DNA from: Galbibacter kalidii
Lineage (GTDB): Bacteria; Bacteroidota; Bacteroidia; Flavobacteriales; Flavobacteriaceae
Assembly (NCBI RefSeq): GCF_026241135.1
Contig: NZ_JAPFGA010000001.1
Location: 310,001 to 374,000 of the forward strand
Direction of reading: 5' to 3'
Length of the DNA: 64,000 nucleotides
Position 1 is the first letter of the stretch. Each line of letters begins with the position of its first letter. A program made the translations under genes and the position numbers. The notes below the pieces were generated by a model that did no database searches, had not been told where the DNA came from, and saw only the letters and a program-made list of their open reading frames with translations. Positions 8,300-16,869 of this stretch are shown piece after piece.

Positions 8300-9985
8300 T
8301 TATTTTTTGTGAAAGACAGCATTAAATATAGTACTATTTCCAACATTATCAGTGACAAGCAGCTCTAAATTATAGGTGGTGTCGTTGAAATCGATATCAC
8401 TCAGGTCGTAAGTCAGGGAATTGTCTTTGTATTCATATTCCATCAACACCCACACCCCGTTGATCTTTGCCCTGTAGGAATTGATACCGCTGAGATCGTC
8501 TTCGATCTTTAGTTTTATATATCTGAAATTCGAAAGCCATTGATCGCTCCTAAAGTTTGCAGGTTTGACCGTAGGAGGTACGGAATCTTTGACAACTGCG
8601 AAGGTACCCAAATTCCGGGTTCTGGTGCTTAGGGTGTTTTCTTTTCTGTATGTATGTTGATACGAAAGGTGGCCATTTTTGCTAACAGATGCGATAAACA
8701 ATTGGTTTTTATCTGTTTCGGGGTGATGACTGATGTCCATACTGATCGTGTATCTTTTCCGAACCGGCGTTTTGTCGTTGTGCACAACAATAGTGTCTCC
8801 TTTCCCTTCAATATTTATAAAAAGATCGTGATAAAAGGTATCGCCGGGAAAATAAACCGAAGCATTCCCTGCTTTATAGATGTTGTCTCGGGCAGCAACC
8901 AAATATTGCCCTGTTTTCTCTTCTTTCTTAGGATATAGAAGCTCTTGTTTTTTACCTTCTACCGGGACTACAATTCTACTGATGTTTCCTTTATAATCGG
9001 ATACTTCCATAACAATAGTGTACGACATCCCTTCAGCAATATGAATAAGTCCGTTGTCGTTTTTCTTGTTGTAGATACTGAGTTTGTTGTAAGGCTCTAC
9101 ATAACATTTTTGAATCCGTTTTCTCTTATCAGCATAGGTGGCATAATCGATCAATGTGTTGATATACCTGCTTTCTGAAAAAGAGAAGCTTTCAAAATCG
9201 TATTCAAGGTGAGGGGTGCCGTTTACAGAGGTAGAAAACTTGTAAGGCCCATTTTTATTGTAGGCCATGTCGAGTTGATCGTAGGTTTCAACCCCCAAAC
9301 CAAGACTACCGGAAGCGTAAATTTTGTTGGCGATAAACGATCCGTTACCTTGGTCTTCAAGTCGTAATTCAATACGGTCGTTACTGTTGCTTACGATAGA
9401 TCCCTCGTTTACGGGATAGGCATGAACCCCTAAAATTCTTGGAGCTTTACTATCTTGGATGTCATACCCAAAAAGTAATGGATTGATAGGTTTTGATCCT
9501 GCGCTGCGGATTTCAAAATGAAGGTGTGGGCCGCCGCTCCCTCCGGTATTTCCACTGTAAGCGATTACTTCCCCTTTTTTAAGTGACATTTCACCGGGCT
9601 CAGGGAAAAGCTCAATCTCATACGATTGTTTTTTATACTGTTCCCTTTTTATATAATCTTCAATAGCAAGGGAAAACCGCTGTAAGTGCCCGTAGACCGA
9701 TGTGTATCCATTAGGGTGGGTTACGTAAATAACCTTTCCGTAGCCAAAATGCTGTATTTTGATCCGGGAAATATATCCATCAGCGACTGAATATACATTC
9801 AATCCCTCTCGTCGTTGTGTTTTGATATCGATCCCGGAGTGAAAATGGTTAGAACGCAGTTCCCCAAAAGTACCCGCTAAAACCAAAGGGATGTCCAATG
9901 GAGAACGAAAATAATCTGTGGGGTAATTGTTTTGTGCATTGATAATTTGTGAAAATACAAAGACAGTAAAAAAAAGATGACGCAT
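8300..9985 (-). CDS. M23 family peptidoglycan metallopeptidase
   Basis: 561 residues with a signal peptide (1-17). The N-terminal third holds a LytM/M23 domain with zinc ligands in NHFHSGIDIK (HxxxD: His49, Asp53) and GGPHLHFEIR (HxH: His154, His156), plus the YGHL segment near residue 98. The remaining about 400 residues are beta-rich and probably form Ig-like domains (for example FAVVKDSVPPTVKP around 465, then SGINSYRAKINGVW). The family cuts peptidoglycan cross-links or acts as a scaffold in envelope assembly. It is the first gene of a three-gene operon, divergent from the zapA operon. Confidence 0.88.
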   Translation of the reverse strand: MRHLFFTVFVFSQIINAQNNYPTDYFRSPLDIPLVLAGTFGELRSNHFHSGIDIKTQRREGLNVYSVADGYISRIKIQHFGYGKVIYVTHPNGYTSVYGHLQRFSLAIEDYIKREQYKKQSYEIELFPEPGEMSLKKGEVIAYSGNTGGSGGPHLHFEIRSAGSKPINPLLFGYDIQDSKAPRILGVHAYPVNEGSIVSNSNDRIELRLEDQGNGSFIANKIYASGSLGLGVETYDQLDMAYNKNGPYKFSTSVNGTPHLEYDFESFSFSESRYINTLIDYATYADKRKRIQKCYVEPYNKLSIYNKKNDNGLIHIAEGMSYTIVMEVSDYKGNISRIVVPVEGKKQELLYPKKEEKTGQYLVAARDNIYKAGNASVYFPGDTFYHDLFINIEGKGDTIVVHNDKTPVRKRYTISMDISHHPETDKNQLFIASVSKNGHLSYQHTYRKENTLSTRTRNLGTFAVVKDSVPPTVKPANFRSDQWLSNFRYIKLKIEDDLSGINSYRAKINGVWVLMEYEYKDNSLTYDLSDIDFNDTTYNLELLVTDNVGNSTIFNAVFHKK

Positions 9986-10100
9986 GAAAAATTGATTATG
10001 CTGTAAAATTAATTAAAATGATAATTAAACCTTAAAAATTGGTAAGAAAACGTAAATTTGAGTATATTTAGTTTGAAAGTAAAGAATTTTTTGCAAACTA

Positions 10101-10131
10101 TTGTGAAGTATGCAAAGGTATCTTAACTTTG
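10101..10131 (+). promoter_or_regulatory. Putative promoter of the coiled-coil/zapA operon
   Basis: TTG at 10101-10103 and TAACTTTG at 10124-10131 are spaced by 20 bases, an exact fit to the Bacteroidota TTG-N(17-23)-TAnnTTTG promoter pattern. The predicted transcription start near 10138 leaves a 5' leader of about 20 bases before the ATG at 10159. Confidence 0.65.
10113..10120 (-). promoter_or_regulatory. Putative -7 element for the M23/TonB receptor operon
   Basis: On the minus strand this reads TACCTTTG, an exact TAnnTTTG match. It sits inside the spacer of the opposing plus-strand promoter, so the two promoters would overlap. The leader to the M23 start codon would be about 120 bases. 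No convincing -33 box is visible, so this is tentative. Confidence 0.35.
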
Positions 10132-10158
10132 TAAAGATATGTATTGAATATTGCATGT

Positions 10159-10449
10159 ATGAGTGATATTGTAGAAATCGTTGATTCCCTGGAAGATAGG
10201 ATTGGTAAGTTGCTTCATAAGTTGAAAGATCAACAAGAAATCAATTTAAAGTTGAAGGGAGAATTGACGGCTTCAAAAAGCGAGAATGAAAAATTAACAC
10301 TTTCCTTATCAGAATGGGAAGAAAAATACGAGTCACTTAAACTAGCAAGTTCAATGCTTGGCAGTAATAAAAATAAAACAGAAGCTAAGCTTAAAATAAA
10401 TACTTTAATTCGGGAAATTGACCATTGTATAACGCAATTGTCCGAATAA
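10159..10449 (+). CDS. Small coiled-coil protein upstream of zapA (possible ZapB-like division factor)
   Basis: 96 residues from ATG 10159; a frame-extending TTG at 10144 is less likely because it falls within a few bases of the promoter start. Nearly the whole chain (about 5-70) is a heptad-rich coiled coil of Leu, Glu, Lys and Asn (IVEIVDSLEDRIGKLLHKL and so on). The last 25 residues form an amphipathic helix. It is 13 bases upstream of zapA and on the same promoter. Small coiled-coil proteins in this position resemble ZapB or division-associated factors; this is inference from position and shape, not from a recognised domain. Confidence 0.75.
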   Translation: MSDIVEIVDSLEDRIGKLLHKLKDQQEINLKLKGELTASKSENEKLTLSLSEWEEKYESLKLASSMLGSNKNKTEAKLKINTLIREIDHCITQLSE

Positions 10450-10462
10450 TGTTCAAATACGA

Positions 10463-10756
10463 ATGGGGGAAAAGCTGAAGATTAAAATATCTATTGCAGA
10501 TAGGGTATATCCTTTAACGATAGACCCCGAACAAGAAGAAGGGCTGCGAAAAGCGGCAAAGAGCATAGATGGATTGATCAAGCAATTCGAACAAAGTTAT
10601 GCAGTAAGGGATAAACAGGACGTGTTGGCGATGTGTGCGTTGCAATTTGCTTCAAAAGTAGAACAAAAAAGTATTGATAAAAGAGAGACAAATGTTGAAG
10701 TGGAAGAGCGGATCAAAGATTTAGATGCTCTTATTTCCAAACATTTAGCTGAATAG
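10463..10756 (+). CDS. zapA: Cell division protein ZapA
   Basis: 97 residues, the usual length. The N-terminal globular part (MGEKLKIKISIADRVYPLTI, about 1-22, then EEGLRKAAKSIDGLIKQFE) and the following helix with DVLAMCALQFA are typical of ZapA, which binds FtsZ and promotes bundling of protofilaments at the Z ring. The C-terminal coiled coil (about 60-95) is the tetramerisation helix. Its neighbours, a coiled-coil gene, 6S RNA and rny, form an arrangement I recall in flavobacteria. Confidence 0.93.
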   Translation: MGEKLKIKISIADRVYPLTIDPEQEEGLRKAAKSIDGLIKQFEQSYAVRDKQDVLAMCALQFASKVEQKSIDKRETNVEVEERIKDLDALISKHLAE

Positions 10757-10785
10757 AATGTTCTTTTAAATAATATAATGTTACT

Positions 10786-10975
10786 GCCTACATTGGTACA
10801 TTTTTTTGACAAACTCAACAAGTATTAATTAAAAAAGGTGAGTTCAGATTGTAAAAGCAAGCCGTTCCTCTGATTAAGTTCAGAACTAAGGACAGCGGAT
10901 CCTTGATCAGTTTGGTAGCCTTAAACCTGTTTTTAGGAGTTTGTACAAAACTTCACCAATGTAGGCTTTTTTTTT
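10786..10975 (+). ncRNA. ssrS: 6S RNA (flavobacterial 6S-Flavo type)
   Basis: Bases 10786-10797 (GCCTACATTGGT) and 10955-10966 (ACCAATGTAGGC) are perfect 12-base complements. They form the closing stem of an RNA of about 180 bases, followed at once by a run of nine T (10967-10975), a terminator. The interior has a second partly paired region and a large unpaired centre, as expected of 6S RNA, which mimics an open promoter and binds RNA polymerase. The position between zapA and rny is the same as in other bacteria where ssrS follows zapA. Named by position and architecture; no covariance model was run. Confidence 0.82.
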
Positions 10976-10989
10976 AAATATATGTAAAG

Positions 10990-12555
10990 ATGGATAATAC
11001 TACACTAGTAATAATTGTTGGAGTAATTGGAATTGTTTTAGGGTTTGTAATAGCAAAGGCGCTGGAAAAGAGAAATGCTACAAGAATGGTCAACGGAGCC
11101 AAAGCAGAAGCCCACAAAATATTGAAAGAAGCGAAAAATGAAGGAGAGAGCCTTAAAAAAGACAAGATATTACAAGCCAAGGAGAAGTTTTTAGAGCTCA
11201 AGGCAGAACATGAAAAAGTAATCATCTCTAAAGACAAGAAGATTGCAGAGGCTGAGAAGAGAACCCGAGATAAAGAATCTCAGGTGTCCAACGAGCTGGC
11301 CAAAGGAAAAAAACTGAACAAAGAACTTGAAGAGAAAAAGAAAGATTATGACTACCGATTGGATTTCTTGGAGAAAAAACATAAAGAGGCAGAAAAACTT
11401 CATAAAAGTCAGGTTGAGCAATTAGAAGTCATTTCCGGACTTTCCGGAGAAGAAGCCAAGGCACAGTTGGTGGAATCACTAAAGACTGAAGCGAGAAGCG
11501 ATGCGATGGCTTATATTCAAAATACACTTGAAGAGGCCAAACTGACGGCACAGCAGGAGGCGAAAAAGGTAATTGTCAACACTATCCAACGAATAGGAAC
11601 AGAAGAGGCTATCGATAATTGTGTTTCTGTTTTCAATCTTGAATCCGATGATGTAAAAGGACGTATCATTGGTCGTGAAGGTAGAAATATCAGGGCGCTG
11701 GAATCGGCTACAGGAGTAGAAATTATAGTTGATGACACCCCCGAAGCGATTATCCTCTCGTGTTTTGATTCTGTGCGAAGGGAAGTGGCGCGATTGTCGT
11801 TACACCGCTTGGTGACCGATGGAAGAATTCACCCGGCACGTATTGAAGAAGTGGTGAAAAAGACCAAAAAACAGATTGAAGAAGAAATTATAGAGGTTGG
11901 AAAACGCACCGTGATCGACCTTGGAATTCATGGATTACACCCTGAATTGATCAAAGCAGTGGGTAGAATGAAATATCGTTCTTCCTACGGACAAAACTTG
12001 CTGCAACACTCCAGGGAAGTTGCTAAACTTTGTAGTGTAATGGCAGCAGAGCTGGGCGTGAATGCCAAACTTGCCAAAAGGGCAGGACTTTTACACGATA
12101 TAGGAAAAGTGCCTGAAACGGAAATAGAAACCCCGCACGCTATCTTGGGAATGGAGTGGGCAGAGAAATATGGGGAAAAACCCGAAGTGAGCAACGCGAT
12201 TGGAGCTCACCACGACGAAATTGAGATGAAATCACTTTTGGCACCGATCATTCAAGTGTGCGATGCTATTAGCGGGGCGAGACCGGGAGCAAGACGCCAA
12301 GTGTTGGATTCTTATATTCAGCGTCTAAAAGACCTGGAAGAAATCGCCTTTGGGTTTAATGGAGTTAAAAAAGCCTATGCTATTCAAGCCGGACGAGAAT
12401 TGCGTGTGATTGTTGAAAGCGAAAAAGTGAGCGACGATAAAGCTGCCGAATTGTCCTTTGAAATCTCACAAAAAATTCAAACGGATATGACCTATCCCGG
12501 ACAGGTAAAAATCACCGTGATTCGGGAAACCAGAGCCGTAAACGTAGCAAAATAA
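10990..12555 (+). CDS. rny: Ribonuclease Y
   Basis: 521 residues, the usual length. Domains in order are one N-terminal transmembrane helix (about 5-24), a long Lys/Glu-rich coiled coil (25-190), a KH domain with [15 protein letters not shown] (about 214-228), and an HD domain whose HDIGK lies near 374 and whose HHDE follows near 405. This is the membrane-anchored endoribonuclease that starts mRNA decay. It begins 15 bases after the 6S RNA T-run, so it may be read by transcription through the 6S terminator or from a start within the leader. A strong terminator follows. Confidence 0.96.
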   Translation: MDNTTLVIIVGVIGIVLGFVIAKALEKRNATRMVNGAKAEAHKILKEAKNEGESLKKDKILQAKEKFLELKAEHEKVIISKDKKIAEAEKRTRDKESQVSNELAKGKKLNKELEEKKKDYDYRLDFLEKKHKEAEKLHKSQVEQLEVISGLSGEEAKAQLVESLKTEARSDAMAYIQNTLEEAKLTAQQEAKKVIVNTIQRIGTEEAIDNCVSVFNLESDDVKGRIIGREGRNIRALESATGVEIIVDDTPEAIILSCFDSVRREVARLSLHRLVTDGRIHPARIEEVVKKTKKQIEEEIIEVGKRTVIDLGIHGLHPELIKAVGRMKYRSSYGQNLLQHSREVAKLCSVMAAELGVNAKLAKRAGLLHDIGKVPETEIETPHAILGMEWAEKYGEKPEVSNAIGAHHDEIEMKSLLAPIIQVCDAISGARPGARRQVLDSYIQRLKDLEEIAFGFNGVKKAYAIQAGRELRVIVESEKVSDDKAAELSFEISQKIQTDMTYPGQVKITVIRETRAVNVAK

Positions 12556-12576
12556 CGTTTGATATTTTACTAAGAG

Positions 12577-12608
12577 GACTGTCAGGTAATTACTGACAGT
12601 CTTTTTTT
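12577..12608 (+). terminator. Rho-independent terminator after rny
   Basis: The arms GACTGTCAG (12577-12585) and CTGACAGTC (12593-12601) are perfectly complementary with a 7-base loop, and are followed by seven T (12602-12608). Confidence 0.9.
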
Positions 12609-12630
12609 GTTCTATCCTTAAATAAAATCC

Positions 12631-12659
12631 TTGACAATATCCAATAAATTGTATCTTTC
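12631..12659 (+). promoter_or_regulatory. Putative promoter of the lactonase-like gene
   Basis: TTG at 12631-12633 (in TTGACA) and TATCTTTC at 12652-12659 are 18 bases apart. The -7 box differs from TAnnTTTG only in its last base. It lies 34 bases before the ATG and just after the rny terminator. Confidence 0.5.
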
Positions 12660-12692
12660 GGGTCATTAACCCAATTGAAAACTTTTTTTTGA

Positions 12693-13835
12693 ATGAAATT
12701 CATACCTGTAATTCTTGTGATACTTTTAGTAACAGGATGCAAACAAAATACAAAAGAAAACAAATCGGCTGAAAGCATGGAAACAGCCGAAACAAGCACT
12801 CCAAAAATCGATTTTTTCGTCGGGACTTATACCGGAGGAGAAAGTAAAGGAATCTATAAATATGCTTTACATGCAGATGGGAAATTAAGCAATGAAAAAC
12901 TCATGGTAGAAACAGAAAATCCTTCTTTTTTGGCATTTTCAGCGGATAAAAAATATTTACTGGCGGTGAATGAAATTAAAAATGAAGAAGGCGTTGGTAC
13001 GGTGGAATCCTATATGGTGGGGAAAGATACGCTTAAGCTGATCAACAGAAGTTCTTCAGGAGGGGCACATCCGTGTTTTGTGGCCGTTAATGAGGAAGGA
13101 TTTGTTTTAACCGCTAATTATACCGGTGGAAATGTAGGTCTGTTGCAGTTGGAAGACAACGGATCTCTTTCTGATCTATTGGATGTACATCAGCATGAAG
13201 GAAAAGGAACACATAAAAGACAAGATGGTCCGCATGCTCATTCTGTATGGTTAAGTCCAACTGAAAACGATGTTGTGGAAGTTGATTTGGGAACCAATCA
13301 GCTTTGGTTTTCTACAATTGACAATAAAACCAAAAAATTGCAACCTAAGGAAGTAAAAACCTTATCAATGGCAGATGGGGCAGGACCAAGACATATGACT
13401 TTCCATCCAAACAGAAGCCGGGGATATGTGTTTAATGAATTGAACAGCACAATAACCATTGTGACGATAGACGATGATGAAAATTATACTTCGGAGACTA
13501 CGGTTTCGACTTTGCCTGATAATTTTACAGAAGAAAACACAGGGGCCGATATCCATATTTCTTCTGATGGCAAATTTTTATATGCTTCCAATCGCGGACA
13601 TAATTCGATTGCCATTTTCAAAGTAGATGAAAACGGGAGTTTAAGCATTGTCGGCTATGAATCGGGTAGGGGAGAGGGGCCACGGAATTTTTCTTTATCA
13701 CCAAATGGCGATTTCTTATTAGTGGCCAATCAATACACCGAAAATATTATTTCTTTTAAGCGGGACGTAGAAAGTGGACTGCTGACATACGTAGACGAAA
13801 TTAAAGTCCCAACTCCGGTTTGTATCTTATTTTAG
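12693..13835 (+). CDS. Lactonase family beta-propeller lipoprotein (6-phosphogluconolactonase-like)
   Basis: 380 residues. The N terminus has a lipobox (LLVTGCKQ, Cys16) and then a Ser/Thr/Glu-rich linker. The rest is a seven-bladed propeller of the Pgl/YkgB type, with blade signatures such as FFVGTYTGGESKGIYKY (near 45), GPRHMTFHPNRSRGYVFNEL (near 230) and GEGPRNFSLSPNGDFLLVANQ (near 328). The family hydrolyses sugar lactones or muconolactone; as an outer-membrane or periplasmic lipoprotein its substrate would be extracellular. It has its own promoter and terminates before the dispersed repeat at 13.9 kb. Confidence 0.85.
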   Translation: MKFIPVILVILLVTGCKQNTKENKSAESMETAETSTPKIDFFVGTYTGGESKGIYKYALHADGKLSNEKLMVETENPSFLAFSADKKYLLAVNEIKNEEGVGTVESYMVGKDTLKLINRSSSGGAHPCFVAVNEEGFVLTANYTGGNVGLLQLEDNGSLSDLLDVHQHEGKGTHKRQDGPHAHSVWLSPTENDVVEVDLGTNQLWFSTIDNKTKKLQPKEVKTLSMADGAGPRHMTFHPNRSRGYVFNELNSTITIVTIDDDENYTSETTVSTLPDNFTEENTGADIHISSDGKFLYASNRGHNSIAIFKVDENGSLSIVGYESGRGEGPRNFSLSPNGDFLLVANQYTENIISFKRDVESGLLTYVDEIKVPTPVCILF

Positions 13836-13906
13836 CAAAAGGAATACAATGGTTTTTGAAATTTATTACCAAGAGGTCTAAATAGCTCCAAATTCAGATG
13901 TCATGT

Positions 13907-13960
13907 TGAGCCTGTCGAAGCATAATTTATTGAAGTTCAATATGTCTTCGACAGGCTCAG
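13907..13960. repeat. Dispersed inverted repeat (TGAGCCTGTCGAAG)
   Basis: TGAGCCTGTCGAAG (13907-13920) is repeated as its exact reverse complement CTTCGACAGGCTCA (13946-13959) with a 25-base spacer. It is in the intergenic space between the lactonase gene and GH105. The downstream arm is followed by GACTGAT, and a degenerate copy with a similar tail is at 20.6 kb. It looks like the REP-like palindromes I recall in flavobacterial intergenic DNA. Confidence 0.75.
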
Positions 13961-14087
13961 ACTGATAAATAAAATTCACCAGAGGCTTTTTAGATAACCT
14001 CTTTTATAATCAAGCACAGGACAGAACAGGATGTAAATAACTTCATTAACATCTAAATTAGAGGTATATTAATTTCAAACCTTCAAA

Positions 14088-15515
14088 ATGTACCATAATA
14101 AACTGAATTTTGTCAATAACAGGCTAAAAACAGCTGGATTATCTATGCTGTTTTGTGTGTTGTGTAGCTCTCAAGTTTTTTCACAATACACCCAAAAATC
14201 GGGAACTGATTCCGATACTCCTTTACATTTATTAAAACCTCAATATAAAATACCTTATGGGGTTCCGGAAAAGGAATCGATTGTAGCGGTGTTGGATAGG
14301 GTGTATACATACTTAAACAATACAACACCGCCTCAATTGCTAGATGTTGAAACCAATAAACCGGTGAAACCAAAAGATGTAAAAAAACACAGTTCCGTTG
14401 CTTTTAAACAAGGAGATTTCAGACTTGTAAGTTATGAGTGGGGAGTTACCTATGCAGGGATGTTGCTTGCAGGGCAAACCACAGGTGATGAAAAATACAC
14501 CGAATACACCACAGATAGAATGGAATTTTTGTCGGAGTTATATCCGCAAATGGTGGCAATGGAGAAGAAAAATCAGGATTATAAACATCCTATGAAGTCG
14601 GTACTACATCCTGATGCCCTAGATGATGCCGGAGCCATGTGTGCTGCTATGATAAAAACTAAAAATGGCGGATTTAAAGCTGATCTGGATCCAATGATCA
14701 ACAATTTCATCAAATATATAAGTGAGGGACAATACAGACTTCAGGATGGAACTTTAGCAAGAAACAGACCTATGAAAAATTCCCTGTGGCTGGATGATCT
14801 GTTTATGGGGGTACCGGCATTGGCACAAATGGGAAAATACAGTGGCGATAACAAATATTTTGACGATGCTATAAAACAGGTGCTTCAATTTTCCAAGCGT
14901 ATGTTCAACGAAGAGAAGAACCTGTATATGCACGCATGGATAGAAGGCATGGAAGAACATCCACAATTTCATTGGGGACGTGCAAATGGTTGGGCGATTA
15001 TGACCTTGGTAGAACTGCTTGAAGTGTTACCGGAAAATCATAAAGGCAGGACAGAAGTCCTTTCATATCTGCAAAAGCATATAAAAGGACTTGCACATTA
15101 CCAATCTCCCGACGGACTTTGGCATCAGTTGTTGGATAGGAACGATTCTTTCCTTGAAACTTCGGCAACAGCCATTTTTACCTATGCCATTGCCCGCTCC
15201 ATCAACAGGGGATATGTAGACGCTAAAGTCTACGGCCCGGTGGTTAGCTTGGCGTGGAATGCTATTAGCACAAAGGTTAATGATAAAGGACAAGTAGAAG
15301 GTACTTGCGTTGGAACCGGAATGGGCTTCGATCCTGCTTTTTATTACTACAGGCCGGTAAATGTGTATGCAGCACACGGCTATGGTCCAGTTCTGTTGGC
15401 AGGGGCAGAGATGATAGATCTTCTAAAAAAGAATCATCCTAAAATGAACGATAGTGCTGTAATGTATTATTCGCATCCTATAAATACTGATGCTCCCATT
15501 TTTAAAGAAAAATAA
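14088..15515 (+). CDS. GH105 unsaturated rhamnogalacturonyl hydrolase (YteR-like)
   Basis: 475 residues with an export signal at the N terminus (about 15-33). The (alpha/alpha)6-barrel signature of GH88/GH105 is visible: SYEWGVTYAGMLLAG (near 115), WLDDLFMGVPALAQ with the probable catalytic Asp236 or 237, and HWGRANGWAIMTLVELL near 300, followed by LLDRNDSFLETSATAIF. These enzymes remove the unsaturated uronic acid left at the non-reducing end by pectate or rhamnogalacturonan lyases. It is 2 bases ahead of the PL22 gene, so the two form a unit for unsaturated oligosaccharides. Confidence 0.9.
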   Translation: MYHNKLNFVNNRLKTAGLSMLFCVLCSSQVFSQYTQKSGTDSDTPLHLLKPQYKIPYGVPEKESIVAVLDRVYTYLNNTTPPQLLDVETNKPVKPKDVKKHSSVAFKQGDFRLVSYEWGVTYAGMLLAGQTTGDEKYTEYTTDRMEFLSELYPQMVAMEKKNQDYKHPMKSVLHPDALDDAGAMCAAMIKTKNGGFKADLDPMINNFIKYISEGQYRLQDGTLARNRPMKNSLWLDDLFMGVPALAQMGKYSGDNKYFDDAIKQVLQFSKRMFNEEKNLYMHAWIEGMEEHPQFHWGRANGWAIMTLVELLEVLPENHKGRTEVLSYLQKHIKGLAHYQSPDGLWHQLLDRNDSFLETSATAIFTYAIARSINRGYVDAKVYGPVVSLAWNAISTKVNDKGQVEGTCVGTGMGFDPAFYYYRPVNVYAAHGYGPVLLAGAEMIDLLKKNHPKMNDSAVMYYSHPINTDAPIFKEK

Positions 15516-15517
15516 AT

Positions 15518-16867
15518 ATGAAACTTAAAATAATAAGATTATCCCTGATAGTTTTAACTATTGGTATGTCAACAGCTGTCGAGGCACAGATAGGAAAGCG
15601 TTTTCCTTCGGAAAAGAAAGTAATAAAAAATCCTGTTACGGGAAATGAGTTGATTTTTTTGACCAGCACCCCCGCAGGCGATTCAAAAATTTACCCAACC
15701 CATAACCAATGGACATCCGATGGGAAGTGGATTATTTTCAGGTCGCGAAGAGTAAAAGGTGAAGCTATGGCGGTGAACGAGGAAACAGGCGATATCGTTC
15801 AGGTAACCGAAGGAGGTTATTCGGGTATGTTGTGTGTAGCACGAAAACAGATGAAGCTCTATTTCATGAGAAGGAATAAAAAGCTTGAAGGGGCTGTTGA
15901 TATTGTTGAAGTCGATCTGGAAAAACTGTTTGCCGATAGTGAAAAAGGAAAACTGAAGAAAGCAAAGGTTTATCAAAAAGTACTGGGAACAACTCCTCCG
16001 GAATTACAGGCAGGAGGTGACATGGCTTTGGATGCTGATGAAAAAAGAGTTTGGTTCAGGGTAGGGAAGAAAGCTGCAAGCAAACGATTAGCCCTCGGAA
16101 CTGAAATTAAAGAAAATTTTGGTCCGCGAAATATGGGAGCAGGGCCATCGGGCATTGCCGGAATGGACCTTGAAACAGGAGAAACAATGTATGTAACCTC
16201 AGTTCCTTTTCAGGTGGGACATATACAAACCAATCCGTGGAAACCCGGGCAAATTGTGTTTTGCTGGGAAACTGGAGGGAAATCACCACAACGTACTTGG
16301 ATCGTTAATGCTGATGGAAGCGGATTAAGACCTTTATATCCCGAATCGGAATATGAATGGGTAACTCACGAAGCTGTAATTTCTCCCAATGAAGTGGCTT
16401 TTGCCATTATGGGACATCGGCAAATTCCGGGATCAAATTTAGATGTAGGAGAAGGCACCAGTGTGAAAGGAGCTAATCCCGGACAAGAAGTAGCTTGGGG
16501 ATCATCGGGAACGCGTGAAAAGCCTACGGGGCTCGGTATTGTAAATATAGAGACCCGTGAAATGACCATTGCAGGGCAAACGCCTTCGGGTAGCGGACTT
16601 TGGCATGTGCATGGTTCGCCGGACGGACGTTTTGCAGTGGGCGATGATTTTTCGAGGAGTATTTATCTCATCAACAGAAAAACAAGGGAAATGCTCATGC
16701 TTTCAACCGGACATAAACAAACGGCTGCCGATCATCCGCATCCAACTTTTAGTCCTGACGGAACAAAAATAGAGATTCAATCTGCCATGCTTTCTGAAGA
16801 TGGAAGGAGTTTAAATATTTGCGTGATTCCCGTTCCGAAGGAGTGGTTGAACGAAGATTCGGAGTAA
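15518..16867 (+). CDS. PL22 oligogalacturonate lyase
   Basis: 449 residues with a signal peptide (about 1-23). It is a seven-bladed propeller of PL22 type: VGHIQTNPWKPGQIVFC (near 228), the QRTWIVNADGSGLRPLYPE segment near 250, then EWVTHEAV near 285, and SGLWHVHGSPDGRF near 365, carrying the His and Arg residues typical of the family. It would split digalacturonate and unsaturated oligogalacturonides to 5-keto-4-deoxyuronate. The exported form suggests a periplasmic site, although the classical enzyme is cytoplasmic. It follows GH105 by 2 bases and is convergent (2-base gap) with the six-hairpin gene. Confidence 0.85.
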   Translation: MKLKIIRLSLIVLTIGMSTAVEAQIGKRFPSEKKVIKNPVTGNELIFLTSTPAGDSKIYPTHNQWTSDGKWIIFRSRRVKGEAMAVNEETGDIVQVTEGGYSGMLCVARKQMKLYFMRRNKKLEGAVDIVEVDLEKLFADSEKGKLKKAKVYQKVLGTTPPELQAGGDMALDADEKRVWFRVGKKAASKRLALGTEIKENFGPRNMGAGPSGIAGMDLETGETMYVTSVPFQVGHIQTNPWKPGQIVFCWETGGKSPQRTWIVNADGSGLRPLYPESEYEWVTHEAVISPNEVAFAIMGHRQIPGSNLDVGEGTSVKGANPGQEVAWGSSGTREKPTGLGIVNIETREMTIAGQTPSGSGLWHVHGSPDGRFAVGDDFSRSIYLINRKTREMLMLSTGHKQTAADHPHPTFSPDGTKIEIQSAMLSEDGRSLNICVIPVPKEWLNEDSE

Positions 16868-16869
16868 AT

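Noticed and set aside
10597-10821. Minus-strand frame across zapA and the start of the 6S RNA
   Set aside because: It is a shadow of zapA and of an RNA gene, with no family likeness.
16366-16569. Minus-strand frames inside the PL22, SusC and rny genes
   Set aside because: They are shadows of well-supported genes in other frames and show no family likeness or promoter.
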